Source: Neoscytalidium dimidiatum
Lineage: Eukaryota > Ascomycota > Dothideomycetes > Botryosphaeriales > Botryosphaeriaceae
Assembly: GCA_037367355.1 (NCBI GenBank)
Contig: CM074705.1
Span: forward strand, 930,001-994,000
Reading direction: 5' to 3'
Length of the DNA: 64,000 bases
The position numbers and the translations under genes were made by a program. The notes under the pieces were generated by a model. That model ran no database searches. It saw only the letters and a program-made list of their open reading frames with translations, and was not told the DNA's origin. This document shows, in pieces, positions 1 to 13,127 of the stretch (position 1 is the first letter of the stretch; every line of letters starts with the position of its first letter).

Positions 1-332
1 GTATTTTCAAAGGTCTACAGCCTGTGAATAACCGTAGTATTGTATTACTCGACTTAATCAGTGCGCTGTTCCCAGCGGAGGTGTGGAGGCTTGATGTTGA
101 CGGTGTTGCCCTGAGTAGTAGTCCCCTTGAGGCTAGCGTGAATCGGACTGGCTTTTCGCCGTGCGGCGCTGGAACGACACGCCTGGCTGGCCGTCGCTCC
201 AAGCTCTCCGACGGAGCGCAGCTCAACGCGTCGACGTGGTCCCGCATATCACCTCCCCGCCCTTTGCCTTACGCGAGTCCTGTTCGCTGTCCCTTGTCGC
301 ATACGCGCACCCAGTCTGCGCGCCCACTCACG
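1..332. other. Upstream region of ssr4
   Basis: No gene is visible here. The stretch is the presumed promoter and 5' leader of the ssr4 gene that starts at 333. The short open frames in it share no motif I recognise and overlap one another in different frames. Confidence 0.5.
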
Positions 333-2657
333 ATGCAGGACCCAAGCTTCGGGGTGCCGCAGTTCCTAGTATGTCGCACGCATCCGCACAGAGTCGCGAC
401 TTAAACTGACAATTGTCCTTCCAGCTGCCGCACGTCCACCTCATCTCCTCCTACCGCTATCCAACCCTTGCGACCCTATCCATTGAGCAGGCCGTTGATT
501 TTCTACTCAACGCGCCCAAGATCGTAAAGGATGTGGCTCCCATGTCATGGCAATACTTCCAGAACCCACCAAACGACGGCACCGTGTTCCTGGAATGGCA
601 ACCCGTCAACCAGCGAGCAAACGCGTACGCAAGTGATGGTTATGTGTGGGCTGATCCAGAGTCGAGCTTCACTTACGAATCGTCGCGTGGTTATGTGAGC
701 TTCGAGTGTCCCTGCCCTTGGCGCGCCCCTGCTAACTAGCCTCAAGACCGTTGAAATTCTCGTCCGTCGCAGCGGATATCGCCCAGGTTTCGAACAGGTT
801 ACCTCCCATCAGAGACACCGTTACCGCATTGTCTCAAGAAATCCGGCATCGCAAGGCCCCATCCCAGACCAGGCCTTGTTCGTCGTACATTACTCCCAGG
901 CTGAGCCGCAGGCACGGGTACCGACAAACCGAATCCCAATTAATCCGGAAATGCAGAAGATGATGCAGGAGCGCCGTTTCTTGGAGAGTCAAGGACAGTT
1001 AATGGAGAAGAGGTTCATGCTTCACGACCGACACAATTGGCCAAACATCAGCTTTCCAGGTACTGGGCAGATGCAGCAGGGCCATGTTCAGGCTGGCGGA
1101 ATGTACCCTGGACATCCGATACAAGCCGGTGCTGCCGGATTCAGACAGCCTCAGTTTTATCCACCGGGTCAAGGAACTGCGATAGGACCGTCGCCGGCGA
1201 AGAGACCTCGCCAGGTTCCTCCAGCGCACTTACCTGGTAATGTTCCAGCTGGCATACCCCCTGCAGCTGTCAACATGGCCCATGACACGTCGATTGAGGA
1301 TGAAGAGAACACTGCGCTTGGAGATCTGCTCGACCATCTCACCCCGAGGGATATTAGCACGATGAGATACGTCCAACACCACGAGTGGATGGAAGAGGTT
1401 TTCTCATCCCCTTACGCCGCAGGGCAAATTATGCCTGTGGATTTAGGTTTGGGTCTCATGGGAGAACTTGCTCATCTTACCGAAGGTCTCTTTGACGCCC
1501 CAAGTGCCTCATCACTCCCTGGTGGCCAGAAGGCTCCCGAGGCGCCAAAGCCCTATCAGAAGCTAAGCAAGGAGAAATATAAGGACTTCGAGGATAGGGT
1601 CAACAAATTCTTGAAAGACGAAGAGGCAGAGCTGGAGAAGATGAGGGCTGATCACGCTGAAAAGATGGCCGAGCTCACCAAAAGCAAGACCTATGTTCAG
1701 GCTGAGAGACGCTTGAGGGATGCTGCGTTCAATGATGCTCGCAGTGCGGCAGCCAATTCTGAGAACCGGTCAGCTTCTCCGGTCTCGGAGGGGTTAGATC
1801 CAGATGCAAAGGTCAACGAAGTCGTTGAGGATGTCCAGAAACTTCTTGGTGTCACCATTGCGCCTCGAAAGAATGTCAATTGCATCGAGAAGGGTGGTCT
1901 GGTTGAAGAGCCTGTAGCTCCGGCCCCGACGAATTCCAATGAGGCTAACAGTGCCGAAATCGGTGCAACAAATGGCGAGTCTAGTGGTGCTCTCGAAGAT
2001 TCTGCCATGGATGGCGATAACACCGCCGCTGGATTGCTCGAACAGTACACATCCAATTCACTCGTGTCGACTCCTGGAGGTAGCTCTATGCAAGTCCCCC
2101 CCGTGCCGCAGCCGGATAGCCAAGGGCAATCTGCAACTGCAATTCCTGGTAGAGCGGCTCAAACCGGGCAATCACAGGGTCAAGGTCAATCTGCTGGAAC
2201 CGATCAGAATGAGAACTCGAACGGAGACAACGGCATGGACCTGATTGAAGGCATGGATTTGGACATTGACATGTCCGGCATGGGTGGCGAAGGTGTTAAC
2301 GACAAATCAGCTGACGATTGGGTCATGGTGGATTCGAGCAATGGCAACAACACGAATGCAAGCGGCGAGGCGGGTGAAGGAAAAGATACGACTACTAGCG
2401 GCGGTGGGGATAATGACAGCACAAATGCCCAGGCACAAGATGGCACAGCCTCAGCGCCTGCGTCGGCTGCAGGAAACACACCAGGTATGTTTGACGCGAC
2501 TGACTTCAGCGCGTTCGACACTGCTGGTGATGCTCTGGCAGACTACACTGGCGGCGACGACCTCGACTTAGGCCTTGAGGGTGATGCTTTTGGAGACGCA
2601 TTCCACGGAACGGAGACTAGGAACGACGTCGATGACGATGGCACGAACTCATGACGG
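333..2657 (+). CDS. ssr4: SWI/SNF and RSC chromatin-remodelling subunit Ssr4-like
   Basis: Three exons: 333-368, 425-694 and 747-2657 including the stop, about 737 residues. Donors are GTATGT and GTGAGC; the second intron has a GCTAAC branch site. All joins are phase 0. The N-terminal part (VHLISSYRYP, WADPES, RRSGYRPG, LHDRHNWPNISFPG) and the segment around DTSIEDEENTALGDLLD and HHEWMEEVFSSPYA match the Ssr4 family (formerly DUF1750), known from S. pombe as a shared subunit of the SWI/SNF and RSC complexes. A charged helix with KYKDFEDRVNKFLKDEE follows, then a long acidic, Gly/Asn/Ser-rich tail that looks disordered. The protein should act in the nucleus in nucleosome remodelling. The start was chosen because its 12-residue exon splices in frame to the conserved VHLIS block. 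Family call is firm; the exact start is slightly less so. Confidence 0.9.
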
Positions 2658-5600
2658 GTGGTCGAGAAGAATATCAAGGCTTTTCCAATTTGTAGATTTC
2701 TTCGAAAGGCGTTGAGAGAGCGGTATGGTGACTGGGGAATAAACATTGGCGCTCTCAGCAGAGGAGGCCCAGCAGGACCCCCAACGAGGCAACTTCTTGG
2801 CACTTTTATCCTTTTTTTTTTCCCTCTCTTCAAGAATCGCTGCATTATTTAATTGAACAAGTTACCGATTTTGCCAAACGAATGCCAAGCTGCTTCGTGG
2901 ACCGTGGGGAAAATGTGTAGAAACGCAAGTGTCTCTTGTCCGACTGGGTGTTCGTCATCATGTCTCGTTGTTCGACCAACAAACTGATGTGGCCGAGTAC
3001 GTACGACGACGGGGTCTAGGGAGTCGGGAGCCTGACCATCTTCGGCACTGAGCATTGCGTGCCCCTTCTTTCCCGCTCAATGCCAGGCGTCCACTTGCCG
3101 GGCGATCGCGGCGCTCAGTCTCGGATCTGATGCCGCGAGTGGAACCTTTGGGATCTGGCGTTTCAATCACATACCCACTAAACCGCAGGACGTACGGGAT
3201 TGGACCAAAAAATATGAAGGTGAGGGTGACGTAGGCAGAGCTAGAGCGGAAAGATGTTCGGACTCTCTTAAAACAACGACACCAAAACAACTCCCCCTCC
3301 CAACAGACACACACACACGCTCACACACACACAACACGTTTATTTTCCATGAGCTTTAGCCTAACAGGGTATGCAGACCCCCGGATTTGGCAGTCCGGGT
3401 GGAAATTTACTGCCGTAGATTCGCTCGGCGGAGTGATGAAAAATGAGGAGAGGAATGTTCAAGAGATGAACGGAGGTCATAGAAGTGAATCGACGCTGAG
3501 TACACTTGGCACGTGGTGGCTGAGGTAGTAAAAAGTCGAGAACAAGGGGGGCCTTATGATGTGCCGAGAACAATAATACGAGCTTGGGGAGTTCACAATT
3601 TCAGGGAGAAAGACGAGCATTCCTTAGCTGATCCTCGGGTCGCTCAGGTACCGGGGCGCGCTTCTATGCCAGACAGGCCCAAGATACCTACCCTAGCTAG
3701 TAGTTCTTGTTGTCGCCAACGACGCCGGCAGTGTGGTGCGCACGTTTCTTCGACCACCGCTCCACGAATGACGGGCGGAACTGTACCATGGACCGTGTGC
3801 GCGGAGAAGTAGCAGCAGCACTTCGAAGCAAGGTAGAAAAGTCCCGGTGGAACGGATATCAGGTGTAAAAGGCCGGTCTCGAGCAGATAAGCTGCAGACA
3901 CGTTTTTCTGGTGAAGGGCTCTTTGTGCACACTTGTCGCAGACTGGCTCTGCGCGACCTGTCAGAGAGCCCTGTGCACTCCCGATCGGGCGAGCGAGGCT
4001 GCCAGTGCACCTCCGTCCGGCCCAAATCGGCTCGTCGGAAGGCGACATGGCGAGAGGCATGCCCGGATTGGGAGGATCCACAGTAAGCTTCCAGAGTGCC
4101 GGAGGAGGGATTCACACGTTGCCTGTCCGCATTCCTACACTACTTCATCTCAAATTGCCGAGGCGGATTATATCTTGAATCGTCTGCTGTTGAGTTGTGC
4201 GTGACAGGCGGTTGCGCCACGACTGGCAACAGCCCTGATCGCTGCCCACGCTTCCGAAAGTGTCGGCGTGGTGTTGATTGTCAAGGCGGCCACAGGGTCG
4301 AGTTGAAGCAGGCTAATGCCAGTATCTATTCGTGCGTGGCAGGCTGAGGGAATCAATATTGTTTGTGAAACAGAAGCGCAATGACGGAAAAGCCGGCCAA
4401 ATATAGAGCAGATCAACCCACATACCTGCTCTCCAGGACGGACCAGGCTGTGAATCACCATCCTCCGGAGCCGTCTAGCAGCATCTCTTGGCTCTCTCTC
4501 TCTCTCGGCCAGTCCAGGATCAGATGGCAGCAAGGAGGAGGCAGGTACACGCACGGGGACGGGGACGGGCCGTGGGATGTGTGCATGTGCAGCTGCAGAA
4601 GCCGGAGCAGAAGCCGGAGCAGGCGGACTGGCTGGCTGGTTGGCGTACAGGCCTGCGGGCAGGCGGTGATCTGGCGGTCACGGATAGAAGGTATAGAGCA
4701 GTTGTGCGAGTGCAACGTCGCGGAGCGGTACGGCTCGGTGGGCGAGGAAGCCGAGAGAAACAACTGCTGCTGCCGCTGCGGCGGCCTGAGGCAAGGCGGC
4801 GCGTCAAACATCCTTCCAATGGCCGTTTCAGCCAAACAATCTACTGGCTTCAACCTCCGCCGAGCCCGCCCTTGCGCCCCGCGGCCTGTCAGCTTGAAGG
4901 TCGCCGCGGCCACCGATGCCCGCCACGCCATTCCCCGTCAGAAACACCAGCGCCGCCGCCCGTCCGCTGCCCACTCGCTGAGCCAGGAACGCGCGCTGCC
5001 TGAGTCGTTGTCGTCGCCCGGCGGAACCACCCTGCTTAAGCACTTAAAGCTTACCTCGCCGCCCTCCCCCACTGGACTGCCCGTTTGGGCCGGCGGCGCT
5101 GCAGCCGAGGTCGCCCAGGGCAAGGCTTGACCTCGACAACAGCGAGGCTGCGCACAGAGAGCTTCCCGGTCCTGCAATTCGCGGGCTTGTCACAGAGATC
5201 GCCGGCTTCCCTGCCGCTGATCGCAATCGACGGGCGCGCCAGGGTCCCCTGGTCAGCCCGCAGTGCTCTCCTCTCACCATGCGTCCCCACCGCGCACCAA
5301 CACGGTCCGCGCGCCTGCGCCGCAGCCCGTGGGCTCTCGCCAAAACGAGCATGAGCTGAGCTAAACTTGCTTCTTCACCCCAGACCGCTGCTGGCCTGTG
5401 CTGCCCCCCATCTCCACAATCTGCGGGCATCGCGACGCACCCTCCCTGCGAGCCATGCCTGACCGGACCCAAGCCATGACACTCTCTTGCGGCCCTTTCG
5501 ACGGCCGCCGACTCGCTCAAGCCAGTGTGCCTCGTGAAAATGACACCGCCGCCGATATTAGACTGCATCATATGCTACACTGTCCCTGATCGCTGACCAG

Positions 5601-5914
5601 AGCCAAGCCTTAAAAAGACACCCCGCTTCCCTTCCACTGACCTCAGACATGCCTACGCAGCCTTCTGTTTCTTCTCTCGCTTCGGTTCAGCCTCTTGTTT
5701 ACCCTTTTCCTTTTTTGATGCAATTTGCCGTGCGTGCTGAAGCCGCACCTTTATAATCCCGCCGTCGTTTTGCCCTGCCCGTCTTGCGCAGCTCAGCCTC
5801 TTATCTCACTGGTTCTCACCGCGCTGTCTCCGTGGCGTCTGTCGTGCATCGTCTTTTCCTTGGAACTAAGGCTTCTTCTACCGCACTCTTGCCAGTGAGG
5901 CAAGGACAATCAAC
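2658..5914. other. Intergenic region, ssr4 3' side to tyrosinase promoter
   Basis: About 3.2 kb without a recognisable gene. It holds the ssr4 3' UTR, an imperfect CA repeat near 3307-3333, and a GC-rich stretch (about 4450-5600) with overlapping open frames on both strands. The longest of these (249 codons at 4381-5130) is rich in Arg, Ser and Cys without a family motif and looks like a by-product of base composition. The last few hundred bases are pyrimidine-rich with a TTTATAAT stretch near 5750, plausible as the tyrosinase core promoter. Confidence 0.55.
3307..3333. repeat. Imperfect (CA)n microsatellite
   Basis: Six AC units (3307-3318), a short interruption, then a second CA block (3322-3333). 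It lies in the ssr4 / tyrosinase spacer. Confidence 0.85.
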
Positions 5915-8681
5915 ATGCGATCAGCTCTCGGCCCTCGGCTGCTCGCCCTGGCGATCTCCGGATCACACCTTCTTTCGTCGGTCACGAGTTCGCCTCTGAG
6001 TCGTGGCCATCTTTCATTGCACGAAGTTCGTGATGTGGGCAGTGCAGACTCGGTAAAAGAGAAGCGTCAGGCCAGCGCGAATGTACCGCTGGCAATCACC
6101 GGAGTTAGCCAAAGCGATGTGCAGGTCCGCTTGGAGATCCGCGACCTGGCAAAGAATGAAGTCCTCTGGAACTTGTTCTTGCTGAGCATGGAAAGGTTTC
6201 AACAGACCAGCCAGGCTGAAAAGGCGTCATGGTACGCTATCAGCGGTGAGTCCGTGAAGCGAAGAGGTTGGATGTAGGACGATTTCTGACGTGAAAATAG
6301 GAATCCATGGCATGCCTTTTGTCGCTTGGGACGGCGTGGAATCACAGGGATTCGATAGGTCAGGATACTGTATGCATTCTTCGAATCTTTTCCTGCCTTG
6401 GCACAGGCCGTATATCGCTCTTTGGGAGGTAAGTAACACATGGACCCAACATGGCGCTATGCTCACCAAAGAACAGCAAACGCTTCATGCTATCATGTTG
6501 GAAATCGCAAATGAATGGCCCGGTCCAGAGAAAGACAACTTCACCGAAGCTGCAAACACATTCAGATTTCCTTATTGGGACTGGGCGGTTCTTCCTCCCG
6601 ACGGCGAGACGAATGTACCTCCTTTCATGACCACACCAACGATCGACGTCAAACTGCCCAATGAGACCCGGACTATCGCCAACCCCCTGTACTCTTACAG
6701 ATTCCATCCCTTGGATTCTAATGCCCTCTATGACCCAGTAATCATCTCGGATGCCACGTCTCTGGCTCCGTGCCTTTACTGACATTGTGCAGAGCAATCG
6801 GCAATTCTCGGTCTATCCGCAGACCATGAGGTATCCTACAGATCTCACAGAAAATGCTCAACCGCAAGAGAACGGCGTCATTAACAACATGAACAATCTC
6901 CGGCCGCAGCTTCGAGATGCCCTCTACGACCTGTTCACTAACTATGACAACTTTACTGTTTTCAGCAATATGGCCTCTTATCACCCTGAGCAGTATCAAA
7001 GCCTCGAAGCGGTGCACGGTTGGGTTCACAATTATGTAGGCGGTGAAAACGGTCACATGCTTGCAGTGCCGTGGTCAGCGTTCGATCCAGCTTTCATGCT
7101 CCATCATACGTAAGAGACGCACGCTTGAGTCAACCATCCCCATTCTAATTTTTGCAGGAATATCGACCGTTGCTTTGCTATCTGGCAGGCACTTCATCCT
7201 GACAGCTATGTGGAGGCCGAGTCCCAGGATTACTCAACATTCATGGTTACCGCTGGGACGGTCCAGGATGCTGACTCCGGTAAGTTAATCTCGTGCAAAA
7301 TTTATAGGGGGATGGCTAATTCGTGCAGCATTATATCCATTTCACCGCTCTCATGTGAAGGGGGATTTCTGGACGTCCAACACCGCGCGTGATATTGAAA
7401 CCTTCTCCTATACCTATCCGGAGCTCCAGGACAAACCGGATCAGGCGACGCTGAGAGCCACTATTAACAAACTTTACGGTCAGAGCACAGTTAGCCGACG
7501 AACTAAGCGCACTGACATCGACATTGGGGACGTGATCGACGGTGTAATTAATGGCATCACCGAAACGATTGAGAAGCTCGTGCAACCCGCTCAAATTGAT
7601 GCAGACGCAGCCAAAAAGGACCAGAAGCGTTTCGAATACACCGCCAACATTAAGATCGATAAATGTGCTCTAGGCGGCTCCGGTTCTATCTATCTCTTCA
7701 TCGGCGATTTCGAAGACAATCCGGCTTCTTGGCGTACGGATGAACATTTGGCAGGCGCTTCCCCGCTTTTTGTGATGGACAACACAGCAGTCCAAATGAC
7801 GGGCATCAGCAGGGATATCTATGCAGCCGTCTCTTTGACCCGGGAGCTCGAACAGCGTGTTGCGACCGATGATCTGGGCTGTATGGATCCTTCGGAAGTA
7901 GTCCCATATCTCTCGAAGAATCTCTCGTGGAGAGTAGCTAAAGTAAGTTCACCAACGAAACAGAACAATTCCACCGAGGAGTTATTAGTGTTGCGTGAGG
8001 CCCTTTTTAGGCATCCGCAATACGAATGTTTCTTATATTGCCTGCGGCTCAATTCAACACGCGAATTCCCCTCGGATGCCTCTCAACTTCAAGGCATCCC
8101 CCCGCTTCCATCAAGCTTAGCCGCTAAAGTTTACACACTTCCCTCTAAACAACCTTATTTCCGAAAATGGAAGCCACCGATTCAGACTCAACTCTTGGTT
8201 TCGCTGATTCTGTCATGCTTTTCTCTCTTGATCCTTCCACAAACTTCAACTTTATCATTTCTCAGAAACGCGGCGCCACTAGTCATTCGTTTCAATATTC
8301 TTGTAGCACCCCAGTCTGCCCCCATGTGGACGGATGGCACACTTCTACCCCGGCCCTCTCCCAACCAAACACTTCATCCAACTCTCCTTTTGAGATCACT
8401 AGGTTTGGCACTGAATCACACCAATATCACATCACGCAACACACATATTGGAAAATAGTCTCTGACGCATACCTTCTCTACAGCCAGACGGATCTCCTGT
8501 CCCTGCAGACCAGGTCGCCGGTCTGCAGATCTCAATCGTCAAGGCAGAGTACCGGCCTGCCGCCTCCGACTGCGAATTCCCAGAACGCCTCGGAAACTAC
8601 GAGACGCTCACTCAGATCACGTGTGGCAAGGCAGGAGGCCTGGCTACGAGCGATTTCTTGGGCTTGAAGGGGTCGCACTGA
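5915..8681 (+). CDS. Secreted tyrosinase (polyphenol oxidase)
   Basis: Seven exons: 5915-6245, 6301-6428, 6477-6737, 6793-7109, 7158-7279, 7329-7942 and 8484-8681, about 656 residues. The first 25 or so residues look like a signal peptide, and a KEKR processing site precedes the conserved VPLAITGV start of the mature enzyme. The CuA site is visible as His113 (GIHGM), His136 and His145 (YCMHSSNLFLPWHRPY); Cys134-x-His136 is the spacing of the Cys-His thioether bond of fungal tyrosinases. CuB is HGWVH (315/319) and the FDPAFMLHHTNIDR block. FPYWDWA is also present. Family knowledge: type-3 copper oxidase converting monophenols and o-diphenols to quinones, used for melanin-like pigments. The C-terminal exon (PDGSPVPADQV, CEFPERLGNYETLT, ITCGKAGG) matches the usual fungal tail. 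The last intron is 541 nt and open in frame for most of its length; see findings. Confidence 0.93.
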
Positions 8682-9833
8682 GTTCAATTAATTCTTGGTA
8701 ACAAAGGAGCCTATTAGCTTCCAGAATTCTCTTCTTTCATATTTTTACTCTATCATTTCTCTTAGAATACGGATGAAAAGCTTCTCTCATCCTCATATTT
8801 GGGAAAAGACCCACACATAATTCGATTGTCATATCCCCCCGGCGGTGTCTGATCGAGGACATCTAATGGTGCTGCCTCTCGTGGCCTCATCTCCCCCGTC
8901 CCTCTTCCCTTTTCTTTCCTCAACTGTGCTTTGACTCTGTATCTTTTCATTCAACACCGCCTCTCCTCTTTTTCTCGTCAATATAGGACGTGCGCAACAT
9001 AGGAAGCTTTAATCACGCAAAGCATAACATGGGAATGGAACTCAAACAGGTGGAGAAAGGGGGAAGTCCGCACATGCAGGAAGGAAAATGGCCAAGCCCG
9101 AAATATTTCCTTGTTCCTGGACATCGCGTGGCTGTATTTGCGGAAACCAGGGAGAAAACAAAACAGGGCTTCTCTTGCCCGATGCGCGCGTAGATCCGGC
9201 AAGGAATAATTGTGGTTCGATTCAATCAGTCTCTCTTTCCATCTTCTCATATGTCTTCTACCCTACCGTCCTTCCTCATACTGAATCTATTTTCTCCGAT
9301 GGAATACGCATGGTGATATCAGGATCGGGCGAAAGCATGGCAACGGACGACATTACCTAAGCAGCTGGACATCTACATCCGTTTCTCTTGAGAAGTAAGA
9401 GAGGTAGACGACGAAACTAGCGGTAATGTCTTCTCAGTAATTTTGAGTGGGAATCTGCCAAGACTTGACGATCGACGATCATTAAGACGCAATATAACTA
9501 CCTAACAGCCATTCGTTTTTCTCTTGTTAGATTGATAAACGGAGGGGTTTTTTTTATTCCACCATCCTCCGATAGACGGGAGGACACCAAGCTTGTTCTT
9601 TTCTTTTCTTTTTTTTTTTTACCGCACGGGACAAGGTACTCATTCACAGTCGCACATAGCTCGAAGCATTCTTTCATCTCGAGAAACTCCGCAACGCCGA
9701 ACGCGAAATGTCGACCGGACTCTAAAACGTGATATCTCATGAAAAAAAGGGATACGAACCGCACCGATGACATCGACGCAGAAATTTCAACCAGGAAGTG
9801 TGACCTATTTATGCGTTCCAATTCCTACCACCC
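8682..9833. other. Convergent intergenic region, tyrosinase / mcm4
   Basis: About 1.15 kb between two 3' ends. It has T-rich and A-rich patches (for example near 9547 and 9607), compatible with 3' UTRs and polyadenylation sites. No gene is recognised. Confidence 0.55.
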
Positions 9834-12800
9834 TCACATAACTCCGGTCACCCTCCTAACACTCCTCCTCGCACCTTCACCTGTAATCTGCACCTTCCCT
9901 TCCGCCTCCAGAGCCCTCAACGCCTCTACAACCTCCTGCCCTTCGACGGGGACGCTCGCCCCCTCGCCGACTCTCCTCACCACATCGCTCAGCCTCACCG
10001 CAGTACCAACCCTCGTCATGTCGTCTAGCGCGGCCAGGACGCCTGTCTTCAGGTCCTCCTTCCTCTTGCGTTCACTGGCGCTGGTTCCCTCAGTCAAGAG
10101 AGCCATGTCGATGAGACCCGTTCTCGCATCCGTCGCCGCCTGCTTGAGTGCGCTCTTGATTAGGCGGACCGCCTCGCGGACGTCCGACGCTTCTACCGTC
10201 GGCGAGAGGCGCATCTTCGCATGCGCCTCGGAGAGACGAATCATCGATTCGAGCTGACGGGTCGTGGCCGTGATGCGGCGCTCAGCGGCGCGCACGTCCT
10301 CGCCCAGCTTGCGCATCGCGACGTACTCCCCTACGAGCTCTTCAGACGCGGCTTGCGTGAGGCGAGGTTGGATATGCGCCCGCGCGTACGAAATGTAAGC
10401 GGTGAGGAATTCGACCGGGAGGACTTCGTTAGCTGCGGCGTTGGCAGGTGTGTCCTCGAGATACATTCCAACAAGATGGCGTGCCAAGCGGCGGTCGTTC
10501 TGCTCGTCGATGCGGTCGAGGACGAGATAGACGAGGTCGAAACGCGAAAGGAGAGTAGGAGGGAGATCGATGTTCTGAGGAACAGGGAGGTTTGGGTTAT
10601 ACTTGCTGCCGATGGGGTTGGCAGAGGCAAGGATGGATGTGCGAGCATTAAGAGTCGTGATGATGCCGGCTTTGGCAATAGAGACAGTCTGCTGCTCCAT
10701 AACTTCGTGCAGCACCGAGCGCGTTGCATCTGACATCTTGTCGAACTCATCGATGCAACACACGCCTCCGTCTGATAAGACGAGAGCACCAGATTCGAGC
10801 ACAAGCTGCCGCGTCTCGGGATCTCGTGTCACGTACGCCGTGAGACCAACAGCAGAGGAACCCTTACCGCTGGTGTATACACCACGTGGCGCAATTTTGT
10901 GGACATATTGGAGCAGTTGTGATTTGGACGTAGATGGGTCACCGCAGAGGAGAACGTTGATGTCGCCTCTGTACTTCGGGCTGCCTCCTTTCTCGAATGA
11001 TTTGTTCGTGCCACCGAACAACTGGAGGAGAATGCCTTTCTTGACATCGTCCATCTCATAGATGCTGGGGGCCAATGACCTAGCGAGAAGCTCGTAGACA
11101 TCTGATCGGGCAGCAACTTCCTTGATCTTGGCCTCTTCTTCCTCGTTGACCTCCCGCACCTCCTCAATATCGCCGGCGATGTGTTCAGAGAGTTCTTCCT
11201 CAATGGTGGACGCGTCGATACCCATTCTCCTCTTATCCACCTTCTGGATATGAAGCGCATCAACGTAGGTCTTGAACACGTTCTTGACTGTCCTCTGCCG
11301 GGGGTTGACACGGACTTGGTTGCACTTGAAGATACCGGTAATTTCAACCCGGTCACCTGCCTTGCAAACATCGACAAGCTCGTCATAGGCGCACAAAGAC
11401 ACGGAATGAGGCGTTTGTCCATCAGGGACACTGTCGGGCGTCTCCTGAAGCTTGATTACCTGCTTATCCGAGAATCCAGACCTATTGTGCACGATCTGCA
11501 TCGAGTTGGGCGACGAGCAAACAGCGCGAGGGCATTGAGTTGGCTCCGCGATCTTACCGCGGTCAATGTCAACCTTGACGGTATGGTTACAGACCGAGCA
11601 GCGGAAGAAGGCTAGTAGCGTTAGCACATGCACGAAAACTCGTTTAGAAGCTCATCCTACCATCTTTCATGTCAGGAATGATTGGAGTCGTCCTGATGAC
11701 GAGGCCCTTGATGCTAACCAGCTTGTCCATGTCGCCAGGGTTGAGCTCGCGTAGATTAATCGTCTGGTCCAACCCAAATGGACGAACCCTATAGATTTTG
11801 GACTCAACTTCACGCACCAAGTCCGGTACCTCGGCGACGCCACCTGCCACGTCGGGAAAAGCAGCGGGTGTATCAATGTCTGAGCTGGGAGCCGGTGGTA
11901 AGGAGCTGCCATCCCTCGCCCTCTGTGGCCTCTGGCCCTGCTGCTGTTGCAGACGCATCTCGTTCATGCGCTTCTCAGCCAGCTCAACCATGACATCCTT
12001 GACAGCCACATCCATGAGTGGGATGATCTCGTTTGGGAAGGATTGCAGTTGGTGCCAGAGTTTCCGTGTAGGAGGATACGACTTCAAGTTGCGCGCATCC
12101 AGATTGAGCGCCGTGACGCCAAGATCCAACATCGTCCTCATCATCTCCATATACTCTTTCGTAGTTCCAGAGTGGTCTTGAGACAGTTGCTGGCCCTCCT
12201 GCAGCTGACCGTCTTGAATCATGCGGTATTTCTTCTGGAAGTTGAAGAGGAAGTCCTTCATGGCATGCATGGAGTCAACGATCGAGACATTGGTGCCCCA
12301 GATGACTCTGGTCGAGTCACCACCCATAAGGTCAGCATCGGAAGTTTGGGGGTCGAGGTTGGAGAAAGTAGCGACATCCGAGGTCTGGGCTCCGGCACCA
12401 ACGGTATTACCGCGCTCATCGACAAAGAGGCGGCGGCCACGGGCACTGGCACTGCCAAAGATATCGGAGTTTATGTCACTTCGCCGGTTGCGTGCTGATG
12501 AGCCTGGCGGAGCGGAAAGCGAGGATCTGACGAAGAGTGCGCTGCTGCTGCTGCGGGGTTCGCGTTGTGCATGGCCGGTGCGGGTAGGACTAGAGCTAGA
12601 GTATCGGATAGGAGAGGAGTCTGTTGAGGGAGCACATCAGCATCAGGGTCCACCCGATGATAAGACGGTGGCGTTGTCTTTACCTCCGATGTTCATGGTT
12701 GACGCCCTAGGCGTCCTGTCACCGTCGGTCCCATTGGCAGCACCATTGGCGGCAGTCGCGTTGCTGCCAGGAGTAGAGTTGTAGAAGAGAGGCGACGAGG

Positions 12801-12978
12801 TGGGCATGTTTTGCTGCTGGACGCGACTTCGGGGAGTTGAGGCATGCGAGGCTTCGGATTGCAGTTGTCGGTCGACAGCGGTGGGGCTGCTAACAGGAAT
12901 CTGCGAATTGCGCTGGCTCCGCCTGGGAGTGGCAGAAGCAGAATTGCGCTGTGAGCGCCTTTGGGCGGGAGAAGACAT
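9834..12978 (-). CDS. mcm4: DNA replication licensing factor Mcm4
   Basis: Three exons on the minus strand: 12684-12978, 11661-12620 and 9834-11611, 1010 residues. Both introns are phase 1. The N-terminus is Ser/Thr/Pro/Arg-rich with RNRRSDINSD, typical of the phospho-regulated Mcm4 tail. The MCM N-domain carries a CxxC...CxxxxC zinc site starting at FFRCSVC (about residue 420). The AAA+ domain has Walker A GDPSTSKSQ (about 641), Walker B CCIDEFDK (about 702) and the arginine finger SRFDLVY (about 771). Known role: subunit of the Mcm2-7 replicative helicase loaded at origins in G1. The length fits the family (about 930-1020). It is divergent from tubulin cofactor A, and two ACGCGT boxes lie 131-150 nt upstream of the start, so G1/S-regulated transcription is likely. 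Confidence 0.96.
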
Positions 12979-13108
12979 GGTGCTCTCGGTATTGGGGCAG
13001 AAGAGCAGTAGAAAGAGGAGAAAGGGTGGAGTATGGACAGACACTCTGGAGACAGCGGCGGGCTGAAAGTTCGGCAGCAATCTAAGGCTGATCCAAGCGC
13101 CCTGGACG

Positions 13109-13127
13109 ACGCGTTACGCGCACGCGT
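13109..13127. promoter_or_regulatory. Two MluI cell-cycle boxes (MCB, ACGCGT)
   Basis: Perfect palindromic ACGCGT hexamers at 13109-13114 and 13122-13127, followed by three GCGTC-type units. A CCAAT pentamer follows at 13144-13148. In yeasts ACGCGT is bound by MBF (Mbp1-Swi6) and drives G1/S genes, including MCM genes. Here the pair sits in the 351-bp divergent promoter of mcm4 and the tubulin cofactor A gene. Binding in this fungus is inference. Confidence 0.65.

Noticed and set aside
4381..5130. 249-codon plus-strand frame before the tyrosinase
   Set aside because: Composition-driven (Arg/Ser/Cys runs) with equally long frames on the opposite strand; no family resemblance.
12221..12784. 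187-codon plus-strand frame
   Set aside because: Lies antisense to conserved mcm4 exons and is a shadow of that gene.
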